DNA of 35,407 nt, from NCBI GenBank assembly GCA_017623155.1, contig JAGAPR010000058.1, forward strand, positions 1 through 35,407, in the 5' to 3' direction. The stretch is from Prevotella sp. GTDB lineage: Bacteria > Bacteroidota > Bacteroidia > Bacteroidales > Bacteroidaceae. Positions 26,087-33,450 of this stretch are shown piece after piece (positions within the stretch are counted from its first letter, which is position 1; each line of letters opens with the position of its first letter). Position numbers and translations under genes: made by a program. The notes beneath the pieces were generated by a model, which worked only from the letters and a program-made list of their open reading frames with translations, was not told the origin of the DNA and did not search any database.

Positions 26087-26256
26087 TAGTCTTCCGAACT
26101 TGTTATAACCTCATCTTCTTCCCAGTCATCCCAATCTCCGCCGTCAATACTCTGTGCTTTGGCTTCGTTACTGCCGGCAAGTATTCTTTCCGGCTCCATT
26201 TCAATCACTGCCATCTGCGGTTTCACATATAACCTGATTTTGTCGTTTTCTTTCAT
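26086..26256 (-). CDS. 56-residue acidic peptide coupled to the fimbrillin-like gene
   Basis: A small gene not long enough for usual length cut-offs. It begins MKENDKIRLYVKPQMAVIEM, continues with EPERILAGSN and ends in an acidic, tryptophan-containing tail (DGGDWDDWEEDEV). Its TAA overlaps the ATG of the downstream lipoprotein by one base, which indicates coupled translation. The N-terminal pattern (a P-Q-x-x-V-I-E stretch, then an ILAGS motif) resembles short proteins I have seen encoded next to fimbrillin-type and other surface genes in Bacteroidales. There is no signal peptide or membrane segment. It may be a leader, chaperone or regulatory peptide; function unknown. Confidence 0.75.
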   Translation of the reverse strand: MKENDKIRLYVKPQMAVIEMEPERILAGSNEAKAQSIDGGDWDDWEEDEVITSSED

Positions 26257-26366
26257 GTTTTTTATTCTAATTATTCTGTAAGTAAGTCCTCATGATTATC
26301 TTATCGCATGTTTTTTGATTGATACATTCCGTTCACCGGCTGTTGTGCCAACCGTAAAAGCGGGCA

Positions 26367-26374
26367 CAAAATTA
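26367..26374 (-). promoter_or_regulatory. Possible -7 element of the peptide/fimbrillin-like operon
   Basis: TAATTTTG on the minus strand matches TAnnTTTG and lies about 110 bp upstream of the 56-residue gene. No TTTG is seen at the -33 distance, so it may need an activator, such as the neighbouring AraC-type protein. Confidence 0.35.
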
Positions 26375-26496
26375 GGCATAAAGACCGGAACGACTGTGAC
26401 AGATTTATAATTTCGTGTGACAAAAAGGTAATATCCGACATTGTCTCGTGTCAAATATCAGAAGCAACCGGATATAAACGAAATAAGATTAGCGGA

Positions 26497-27651
26497 TTAA
26501 CTCCTTGTCTTGCATTGAGTCTTCTGTGCCGTCTTCTCATATTGTGCCTTTGCCCGGTAGTATGTCCGCACGCTTCCGAAACCAGACTTTAATGCCAGTT
26601 CCTCGCGCTTCACATCGGGGTGCTCGCTCTCGTAGCGTATGGCATGTTCCATCCGCAGGGTGTTTATGTATTTGTTGAAAGGTCCGAAACGGTCTTTGAG
26701 CACGATGTGCAGATACAGGTCGTTTATGCCGAGCAGAGTCACCAAATCGGCTTTTGTCAGGTCGGGATTAAGATACATGCGGTCGCGCTCAACGGCGTCA
26801 CGCACCTGCTGCTCAATCTTGTCCATTGTCTGCGCCGGCAGCTTTGTCGTCTTCTCCTCGTCCGGGTTCTCCTCCTCGTTGTCCGAAGCGGCGGAGGCGT
26901 CCGTGTTTTCCTCTGTCTCATCCCCATGATATTCTGTCAATGCCGTACCGCTATTGACAATCCGCTGCGGCCGCAGGATAGCCACCAATATCATGGCTCC
27001 GATGACGGCTGTGAATGTTGCGAAAGCGGCACTTGCCAATGCTGATGACGACAGATGCACTCCCCATGCCGCGAACTGGGCGGCAAGCGGAAGCATGAAT
27101 ATGCCCGATGCGAAACGGCGTGGGACGTGATGGGCAGTTTCGCATCCGACTTTCTCCGAGCCGTGGATTATATGCCACACCTGCAATGTGACGCGGGCAA
27201 GATAAACCGTAAGCAATACTGCCATTACCTCCACCAAGCCGGTGATAACATCCGGGTGACGTTGCAGCGCGTTTCCTCCCGAAAGGGCAAAGGCCGCCAA
27301 GACGAGCATTGTCATTGCCGGCACGGCACCTGCCAAAAGGTTCTCTGTCCGGCTCGGGGGATTGTCCGGCATAAAAAAACGCCGGAATGCGAGAGATGCC
27401 GATGCCGGTATGTACACAATCCAGAAACACCGGGCAAGCAGGCGGGCATCGGGACTGTATGGGTGCAGCATACAGGGGAGAAGCAGCACCACAGAGAAGT
27501 AAACTCCCACTACGAACTTTCGTGCGGGATATAACTCCTCCATATTCTTGATGGCATGTGGAAAGAGGTTGCAGAAGCGCAAAATTCCACAGAACGAGAA
27601 GATGAAGATGAGAACAGCATAAGCCACTGTTATATATGTATGTTCGTTCAT
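26497..27651 (-). CDS. Membrane-embedded AraC-type transcriptional regulator
   Basis: 384 residues. About six to seven membrane helices fill residues 5-235 (for example YITVAYAVLIFIFSFCGIL, FVVGVYFSVVLLLPCML, and VLAAFALSGG later). A charged linker at about 245-275 (rich in E and D) leads to a cytoplasmic AraC-type DNA-binding domain (about 290-372): ADLVTLLGINDLYLHIVL, FNKYINTLRMEHAIRY and LALKSGFGSVRTYYRAKAQ are the two helix-turn-helix motifs. Such fusions are seen in Bacteroidota and probably sense envelope signals. It lies 240 bp upstream of the peptide/fimbrillin-like pair on the same strand, so it is a likely regulator of them. It has its own well-matching promoter. Confidence 0.88.
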   Translation of the reverse strand: MNEHTYITVAYAVLIFIFSFCGILRFCNLFPHAIKNMEELYPARKFVVGVYFSVVLLLPCMLHPYSPDARLLARCFWIVYIPASASLAFRRFFMPDNPPSRTENLLAGAVPAMTMLVLAAFALSGGNALQRHPDVITGLVEVMAVLLTVYLARVTLQVWHIIHGSEKVGCETAHHVPRRFASGIFMLPLAAQFAAWGVHLSSSALASAAFATFTAVIGAMILVAILRPQRIVNSGTALTEYHGDETEENTDASAASDNEEENPDEEKTTKLPAQTMDKIEQQVRDAVERDRMYLNPDLTKADLVTLLGINDLYLHIVLKDRFGPFNKYINTLRMEHAIRYESEHPDVKREELALKSGFGSVRTYYRAKAQYEKTAQKTQCKTRS

Positions 27652-27757
27652 CGCGTTTGTCCGGGTGAAAGATAAAAGCTATCAATTAAGGTAAAGAATG
27701 TGCAAGTCGGTTGCAATGAAATATGTTTCAAGTTTCCGAGGCGCAGCCTTTCTTATG

Positions 27758-27790
27758 CAAAGGTAGCAATAAAAATCCGTTAAACACAAA
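27758..27790 (-). promoter_or_regulatory. Promoter of the AraC-type regulator
   Basis: On the minus strand TTTG (27787-27790) and TACCTTTG (27758-27765) stand 21 bp apart, both exact to consensus. The leader to the ATG at 27651 is about 100 nt. The palindromic array at 27875-27962 lies about 85 bp farther upstream. Confidence 0.7.
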
Positions 27791-27874
27791 TCCGCTTGTT
27801 GTTTCTGTCGCCACACTCCATAGGTATTTGTTGCTTGTTGGTATACATCCGATTTTGTTATCTGGCCCGGATAA

Positions 27875-27962
27875 CGATGTTACAAGGCCGTTGTAACGAT
27901 GCTACAAGGCCGTTGTAATGATGTTACAAGGCCGTTGTAACGATGTTACAAGCGCCTTGTCA
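27875..27962. repeat. Four tandem copies of a 22-bp palindromic repeat
   Basis: Head-to-tail units at 27875-27896, 27897-27918, 27919-27940 and 27941-27962. Units 1 and 3 differ at one base, unit 2 at one base and unit 4 is degenerate in its second half. Each intact unit contains TTACAAGGCCGTTGTAA (or CTACAA...), an inverted repeat of TTACAA/TTGTAA around GGCCG. It is upstream of the AraC-type gene and downstream of mrp. It may be an array of binding sites or a REP-like element. Confidence 0.92.
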
Positions 27963-28014
27963 CATCCCGAAAAATGCCCGGATGATGCCTGACAGACGGG
28001 TTGTTATACAAAAA

Positions 28015-28047
28015 TAAGGCCCCGACTTATTGAAAGTCAGGGCCTTA
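28015..28047 (-). terminator. Rho-independent terminator of the ilvE-DUF975-trmB-mrp unit
   Basis: A 14-bp stem with one mismatch (28015-28028 with 28034-28047), followed on the minus strand by a T5 tail (TTTTTGTATAAC). It lies 66 bp after the mrp stop. Confidence 0.85.
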
Positions 28048-28112
28048 ACTGTGAAAAAGACTTTGCTTTTATTATTGTTGTGTAACTCAAAAAGCCTAAA
28101 TAAAGATTGTTG

Positions 28113-29225
28113 TCATTGCTTCTTTACCTCTACGATGTGCGTCGGGGCCTGCTCTTTGTTGCGGCGGTTGGTCACCGTCACCACGGCTTGAGCGAAGCTG
28201 AGGAAAGATTGTCCGGTGGCTGTCTCGGGCTTTGTGGCGGCCGGTTCGCCGTCGTCGCCGCTCTCGCAGATGCTTTGCACGAGCGGTATCTGTGCCAGCA
28301 ATGGCACGTTCATCTCATCGGCAAGTCGCTTGCAGCCCTCTTTCCCGAATATGTAATACTTGTTTTCCGGCAGCTCGGCGGGTGTGAACCATGCCATGTT
28401 CTCAACCATTCCGAGTATGGGCACGTTCACTTTGTCGTTCCGGTACATGTCTATTCCTTTGCGGGCATCGGCCAATGCCACGTTTTGCGGTGTGCTGACG
28501 ATTACCGCTCCTGTGATGGCAAGCGTTTGAAGAAGCGTCAGATGTATGTCGCTTGTTCCCGGCGGAGTGTCGAGAATGAAGTAGTCGAGTTCTCCCCAGT
28601 CGGCATCTCCGATTAGCTGTTTCAGTGCGTTGGTCGCCATTCCGCCTCGCCAGAGCGTTGCCGTGTCGGGATTGACGAAGAAACCGATGCTGAGTAGTTT
28701 CACTCCGTACTTCTCTATCGGAACAATCAGTTGCCGGCCGTCTTTCTCCGTGGCGTAAGGACGCTCGTCCTCAACGTGGAACATCTTGGGCATCGACGGA
28801 CCGAAGATGTCGGCATCGAGCAGTCCTACTTTATATCCGAGTTTTGCCAGTGCTATCGCCAAGTTGGCCGCTACGGTGCTTTTGCCCACACCGCCCTTGC
28901 CGGAGCTTACGGCGATGATGTTCTTCACCTGCGGCAGCAGCTTGCCCACCTCGGGGCGCGGCTTCGACTTGAATTCCGTCTCGATGGTTACTTCCACGTC
29001 CTTGCTTATGTGATAGTGTATAGCGGCCTCGGCGGCCTTTACCGTTGACTTCAGGAACGGGTCGGTGTCACGCGGAAACAGCAGCACGATTTTTACTTTC
29101 ATGCCGTTGATTGCCGGCGTGTCGGCTACCATTTCGCTCTCTACGAGGTTCTTCTTCGTGCCCGGATATGTCACCGTGGCTAATGCGTCGAGGATAAGTT
29201 TGGGATATAGTGTCATATCGTTCAT
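28113..29225 (-). CDS. mrp: Mrp/NBP35-family iron-sulfur carrier ATPase
   Basis: 370 residues. The N-terminal DUF59/MIP18-like domain (about 5-90) contains YPKLILDALATVTYPGT. The deviant P-loop GKGGVGKST at 109-117 is followed by KVGLLDADIFGPSMPKMF and the VDTPPGTSDIHLTL-type switch (DTPPGTSDIHL). Mrp/ApbC proteins bind and transfer 4Fe-4S clusters to apoproteins. The usual C-terminal CxxC of many Mrp proteins is replaced by ENKYYIFGKEGCKRL, a variant I recall from Bacteroidota. Last gene of the minus-strand unit, 64 bp after trmB; a terminator follows. Confidence 0.93.
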   Translation of the reverse strand: MNDMTLYPKLILDALATVTYPGTKKNLVESEMVADTPAINGMKVKIVLLFPRDTDPFLKSTVKAAEAAIHYHISKDVEVTIETEFKSKPRPEVGKLLPQVKNIIAVSSGKGGVGKSTVAANLAIALAKLGYKVGLLDADIFGPSMPKMFHVEDERPYATEKDGRQLIVPIEKYGVKLLSIGFFVNPDTATLWRGGMATNALKQLIGDADWGELDYFILDTPPGTSDIHLTLLQTLAITGAVIVSTPQNVALADARKGIDMYRNDKVNVPILGMVENMAWFTPAELPENKYYIFGKEGCKRLADEMNVPLLAQIPLVQSICESGDDGEPAATKPETATGQSFLSFAQAVVTVTNRRNKEQAPTHIVEVKKQ

Positions 29226-29289
29226 TGTTTATTTGTTTACCGTATGCATGCAAATATCGTGCCGTTATGGCTTTTCCGCCGTGCGCCGG

Positions 29290-30057
29290 CTACTTGCTTG
29301 TTTCCAGTCCGCTGCGTTTCGGCCGTTTGTAGCTGCGGTATTCGTCGAGCGGTATTTCCACTTCCGGTTCGGCAAGTGTGGCGGAGTGGGGCAGGGTAAA
29401 CTTCATATATCTGATGTTCAGGCCCCGTTCTATCCACATGGCTTCGTAGTATGTGCGAATGCCGAGTATCTTACATGTCTGTTCGTCGAGGCCTTCGGTG
29501 TGGTAAAGGTCTTCCGTGCGGAACAGCAAGGGCAGATTGTTGTGTTCCACCATGTATGTGGTGTAGGTGAAAAGGAAGTTGGAGTCTGTTTTGAGATGTA
29601 TCGTTCCGCCGTCTGTCAGGAAGCGTCTGTACCGTTCGAGGAAGTATGTGCTCGACAGTCTTTTGCGCGGATTTTTCATCTGCGGGTCGCTGAATGTGAG
29701 CCAAATCTCCTGCACTTCACCCTCTCCGAAGAAGCGGTCGGTTATCTCGATGTTGGTGCGCAGAAAGGCAACGTTGTTCAAATGCTCGTTGAGAGCCTGC
29801 GTGGCTCCCGTCCACATTCGCGCTCCTTTGATATCGACGCCGATGAAATTCATGTCGGGATAGAGCTTGGCCAGTTCCACGGTGTACTCACCCTTGCCGC
29901 AACCGAGTTCCAACACTATCGGATTATCGTTCTTGAAATAGTCGCGCCACTTGCCTCTCATATCAAAAGGAACGTGTTCCATTACCGAATAAGGGTACTG
30001 AAACACGTTCTCATATCTCGCCATATCGGCGAATTTAGCTAACTTTCCTTTGCTCAT
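29290..30057 (-). CDS. trmB: tRNA (guanine-N7-)-methyltransferase
   Basis: 255 residues. TrmB methylates G46 of the tRNA variable loop with S-adenosylmethionine. The SAM-binding motif is [20 protein letters not shown] at 48-67, followed by the acidic [12 protein letters not shown]. The characteristic [18 protein letters not shown] is at about 125-142, and [13 protein letters not shown] and LKTDS follow. It is preceded by the DUF975 gene (21 bp) and followed by mrp. The C-terminal tail after about 230 is basic and longer than in the E. coli enzyme. Confidence 0.95.
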   Translation of the reverse strand: MSKGKLAKFADMARYENVFQYPYSVMEHVPFDMRGKWRDYFKNDNPIVLELGCGKGEYTVELAKLYPDMNFIGVDIKGARMWTGATQALNEHLNNVAFLRTNIEITDRFFGEGEVQEIWLTFSDPQMKNPRKRLSSTYFLERYRRFLTDGGTIHLKTDSNFLFTYTTYMVEHNNLPLLFRTEDLYHTEGLDEQTCKILGIRTYYEAMWIERGLNIRYMKFTLPHSATLAEPEVEIPLDEYRSYKRPKRSGLETSK

Positions 30058-30078
30058 TTATCTTGTTTTGTTGACTTA

Positions 30079-30678
30079 TCAAAGGCTGTTAGCCTCTTCT
30101 TTTGCATCTGCATAGAAGTGAGCCAGAGTTGTTTCCATGTATGGAATGAGGAAGAGGAAACCTATACCGAGCGTGAGGCAGGCGAGGATTGCCCATCCGA
30201 TGAAGCTCAGATAGAGCATGAACAGGTCCATTTTCTTGCCGTCCATAATTCTCATGCTCTCCTCAATGGCAGCATTTCCGCTCATTCCGGGATTGTCCTT
30301 GAGCACAAACGGCGTCATGGCGTATGAGAAAGACTTGATTATTCCGGGCACGATGAGCAACAGAGTCCACAGCACTGTGTATATACCCTGCAGCAGCATG
30401 GTGATGAATATGCGGCCGTATTCTTTGAAACCGTCGAACAGGTTGCCGTTCGTCACCTCTTCATCGCGGCTTATTGAGAGGAAGAAGCAGGAGAGGCCCC
30501 ACGACAGAGGCAGACTCACGAAGAGCATAATGATGGTTCCCAAACCCTGATATGCGTAGTCGAAAAGCGACAGCACGCCAGTGACGGCATAGTAGATGAT
30601 GATTGCAACAGCTCCCTTGCCCCATTTACCTTTGAGCGACTGCAGAGCCTGGTCCTTGTACTGTGTGATTGTTTGCAT
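30079..30678 (-). CDS. DUF975 family membrane protein
   Basis: 199 residues. The start (ITQYKDQALQSLKGKWGKG) and five to six hydrophobic segments (for example AIIIYYAVTGVLSLFDYAY, MLFVSLPLSWGLSCFFLSI, LLIVPGIIKSFSYAMTPFVL and a final FLFLIPYMETT) match DUF975, a small integral membrane family of unknown function. The motif IVPGIIKxxxYAMxPF and the SxxIMDGKKMDLFxLxLSFIGW segment are typical. It lies between ilvE (41 bp) and trmB (21 bp) on one strand, probably in the same operon, with no obvious functional link. Confidence 0.9.
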   Translation of the reverse strand: MQTITQYKDQALQSLKGKWGKGAVAIIIYYAVTGVLSLFDYAYQGLGTIIMLFVSLPLSWGLSCFFLSISRDEEVTNGNLFDGFKEYGRIFITMLLQGIYTVLWTLLLIVPGIIKSFSYAMTPFVLKDNPGMSGNAAIEESMRIMDGKKMDLFMLYLSFIGWAILACLTLGIGFLFLIPYMETTLAHFYADAKEEANSL

Positions 30679-30719
30679 GGTGTAATTGTTTTAAATTGTT
30701 ATTAATTGGATGACTGTTC

Positions 30720-31742
30720 TTATTCTATTATGACTGTTGTCCAGCCGTGCTTGTCCTCCACCGTGCCGTACTGGATGCCGCGCAGGTGCTCGTAGAGCTT
30801 TGCAGACACAGGTCCGGGCTTGCCGTCCTTGCTGAAAGTGTAGCGCTTTCCCTTCTCCGGGTCGTCGATATACGATATCGGAGATATCACGGCCGCCGTG
30901 CCGCAGGCTCCCGCTTCCTCGAAGGTGTCGAGCTCTTCCTCGGGTATGGGTCGGCGCTCGACCTTCAGTCCGAGGTCTTCTGCCACCTGCATGAGGCTCT
31001 TGTTGGTGATGCTCGGCAGTATGCTTGTCGACTCCGGCGTGACGTAGGTGTTGTTCTTGATGCCGAAGAAGTTGGCTGCTCCGCACTCGTCGATGTATTT
31101 CTTCTCCTTCGCGTCGAGGTAGAACTCGCATGCGTAGCCCTGCTCATGGGCGATGCTGTTGGCCTTGAGGCTGGCTGCATAGTTGCCGCCCACCTTGTAC
31201 TTGCCCGTGCCGAGCGGTGCCGAGCGGTCGTAGTCGCGTATTATCACATACGGGTTTGTGGCAAATCCGCCTTTGAAATACGGACCCACGGGTGTCACGA
31301 AGATGATGAACAGGTATTCTGTCGCGGGGTGAACGCCCACTTGTGGCGACATGCCAATCAGCAACGGGCGTATATATAATGTGGCTCCGCTCTCGTAGGT
31401 GGGTATGTATTCCTGATTGAGACATACCACTTTGCGCACCATTTGCTCGAAAAGCTCTGTCGGAACTTCGGGCATCATTATGCCGCGGCATGTGCCTTGC
31501 AGTCTCGCCGCGTTCTCGTCCATGCGGAACACGCGCACCTTGCCGTCGGGACAGCGGTATGCTTTGAGCCCCTCGAAAGCCTCCTGACCGTAGTGCAGGC
31601 ATGTAGCTGCCATGTGCATGTTGATATATTCGTCGGAGCAAATCTCTATTTCGCCCCATTTTCCGTCGCGATAGTAGCATCGAACGTTGTAATCTGTCGG
31701 CATATAACCGAACGAAAGATTAGCCCAATCCAAATTTTTCAT
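30720..31742 (-). CDS. ilvE: Branched-chain amino acid aminotransferase
   Basis: 340 residues, fold type IV PLP enzyme. It transfers the amino group to the 2-oxo acids of valine, leucine and isoleucine, using glutamate. The PLP lysine is most likely K183 in GKYKVGGNYA. Other marks are YGQEAFEGLKAYR (about 51-63), RPLLIGMSPQVGV (125-137), and AGACGTAAVISPI near 277-289. It begins the minus-strand unit with DUF975, trmB and mrp. A TACTTTTG -7 element lies about 125 bp upstream. Confidence 0.95.
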   Translation of the reverse strand: MKNLDWANLSFGYMPTDYNVRCYYRDGKWGEIEICSDEYINMHMAATCLHYGQEAFEGLKAYRCPDGKVRVFRMDENAARLQGTCRGIMMPEVPTELFEQMVRKVVCLNQEYIPTYESGATLYIRPLLIGMSPQVGVHPATEYLFIIFVTPVGPYFKGGFATNPYVIIRDYDRSAPLGTGKYKVGGNYAASLKANSIAHEQGYACEFYLDAKEKKYIDECGAANFFGIKNNTYVTPESTSILPSITNKSLMQVAEDLGLKVERRPIPEEELDTFEEAGACGTAAVISPISYIDDPEKGKRYTFSKDGKPGPVSAKLYEHLRGIQYGTVEDKHGWTTVIIE

Positions 31743-31866
31743 GATTACTGATACCGTATTTTAAATGTCGTTAAGACAGCGTTGCTGTGCCGCCGGTGTG
31801 CATCGATACTTCCGTAATCGTATTGTCCCGTCCCGGCGGGCATCATCATGTCGCTGTTTTCATTTG

Positions 31867-31874
31867 CAAAAGTA
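31867..31874 (-). promoter_or_regulatory. Likely -7 element of ilvE
   Basis: TACTTTTG on the minus strand matches TAnnTTTG; ATTG at 31893-31896 is a near match to the -33 box, 18 bp away. The leader would be about 120 nt. Confidence 0.45.
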
Positions 31875-31934
31875 AGCAAAATATTGTATATCGACAATAA
31901 AATGTAGTATAATTTGAATGTAAATGTTACAAAA

Positions 31935-32126
31935 TTACTTTTTATCAAGTATTTTTCTTATTTTCTCATCGGTCTTTGTCAGTTTACTCTTACATATTGT
32001 AATCAGTTCCTGCGCACGCTTAAGACGTTCCGACATAATGTCGATGTCGAGGCTGTCGCTTTCCATTTGCCTTACGATATCTTCCAGTTCCTTTACCGCT
32101 TCCTCGTATTTTATTTCTTTTTTCAT
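31935..32126 (-). CDS. xseB: Exodeoxyribonuclease VII small subunit
   Basis: 63 residues with the XseB pattern YEEAVKELEDIVRQMESDSLDID, then SERLKRAQELI and a lysine-rich coiled-coil end. XseB wraps around XseA in exonuclease VII, which degrades single-stranded DNA from both ends. It lies 46 bp after xseA on the same strand. Confidence 0.93.
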   Translation of the reverse strand: MKKEIKYEEAVKELEDIVRQMESDSLDIDIMSERLKRAQELITICKSKLTKTDEKIRKILDKK

Positions 32127-32172
32127 ATATATTATAAATCTTAGTAGCTCTTATAAATCTAATATTGATGCG

Positions 32173-33441
32173 TCAGTTTTTTGATGATACCGTCTTTACC
32201 ACGGCATTGATTGTTCCTTTTTCCACCCGTGTCTCGATTTCGTCGCCCGGTTTCAGGGTGCCGATGTCTTTCACGGCGTGCCCGTTGTGCAGCGTGATAC
32301 TGTATCCTCGTTTCAGCGGCAGGGCGGGGTCGAGTGCTTTGGATTGCTGTTCGAGCATTGTGATGCGGTGATTTTCGGCCGTCAGTCTGCGCTGTGTTGC
32401 CGAGCACATTCGCATCCACAGCATGTCGAGTGCCATCTCTTTTCTTGTCTTTGCCACTGAGAACAGTGCCGGAATGCGCTCTGCCAGTCGGTCGATGCGC
32501 ATTTTTTCAGTTTCCATTCTGTTGCCTGTCGCCCTTGCTATCCGTTCCCGGCAGTTGTCAATCCTGTCGGCGGTGGCTTTCAGTAATCCTATCAGCATCG
32601 CCGCGGCGGCCGTGGGAGTCTTCACGCTTGTGTGCGCCACGAGGTCTGTCACGCTCTCGTCCCGGTCGTGCCCGATGCCTGTTATCACCGGAAGCGGGAA
32701 GTTGGCGATGTTCTCTGCGAGCGCGAGCGAGTCAAATCCCGACATGTCGCTTGTTGCTCCTCCGCCTCTGATGATGACCACGCAGTCGTATTCATCGGCC
32801 TGCTCGTTTATCCTGTCGAGTGCGGCGATGATGCTTTCTTCCACCCGTTCACCCTGCATGACGGCGGGAAAGAGCGTTGTGGCGAATGCAAAGCCATATT
32901 CGTTGTCGGCCAGTTGGTTGCGGAAGTCTCCGTATCCGGCGGCCGTCTCGCTTGATATTATGGCGATGCGCTGCGTGAATATCGGCAATGTCAGTTCCTT
33001 GTTGAGGTCGAACACTCCGGCGGCTTTAAGTTTTTCTATTATCATCCGTCGTTTTTGCGCCATGTCACCGATGGTGTATGTGGGGTCGATATCGGTCACG
33101 ATCCACGAAAAGCCGTATGCCTCGTGATAGTTGGCATATACTTTCAGCATCACTTTCATGCCCGGACGGAGCTGTTGTCCGGTGGTGCGTTCGAAGTAAG
33201 GACGCAACAGCGACCACGTGCTCTGCCAGCATTTTGCCTGTGCCCGTGCCGTCGGTGTGTTGCCGTTGCCGTCTTTTTCGATCAGTTCCATGTAGCAGTG
33301 TCCCCGCGACTCTCTCGCTTCCGATAGCTCTGCCTCCACCCAGTACTCGCCCGGCAAGCCGCTTTCTATCACTGTTCGCAGCAACCCGTTCAGCTGTCGC
33401 AGTGTCATCGGCCTTATGTCCATATCGTTGTTGTTTGTCAT
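32173..33441 (-). CDS. xseA: Exodeoxyribonuclease VII large subunit
   Basis: 422 residues. The N-terminal OB-fold (about 14-110) contains LNGLLRTVIESGLPGEYWVEAELSEAR-type residues and HCYMELIEK. The catalytic domain has AIISSETAAGYGDFRNQL, LFPAVMQGE, VVIIRGGGATSDMSGFDSLALA and the GIGHDRDESVTDLVAHTSVKTPTAAA motif. A coiled-coil segment and the short C-terminal domain with LKRGYSITLHNG follow. It starts 9 bp after the end of the subtilisin-like gene and is followed by xseB, so the three are probably co-transcribed. Confidence 0.95.
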   Translation of the reverse strand: MTNNNDMDIRPMTLRQLNGLLRTVIESGLPGEYWVEAELSEARESRGHCYMELIEKDGNGNTPTARAQAKCWQSTWSLLRPYFERTTGQQLRPGMKVMLKVYANYHEAYGFSWIVTDIDPTYTIGDMAQKRRMIIEKLKAAGVFDLNKELTLPIFTQRIAIISSETAAGYGDFRNQLADNEYGFAFATTLFPAVMQGERVEESIIAALDRINEQADEYDCVVIIRGGGATSDMSGFDSLALAENIANFPLPVITGIGHDRDESVTDLVAHTSVKTPTAAAAMLIGLLKATADRIDNCRERIARATGNRMETEKMRIDRLAERIPALFSVAKTRKEMALDMLWMRMCSATQRRLTAENHRITMLEQQSKALDPALPLKRGYSITLHNGHAVKDIGTLKPGDEIETRVEKGTINAVVKTVSSKN

Positions 33442-33450
33442 TGTCAGGTG

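Noticed and set aside
27875-27962. CRISPR array
   Set aside because: The 22-bp units are directly adjacent with no unique spacers, and no cas genes are present.
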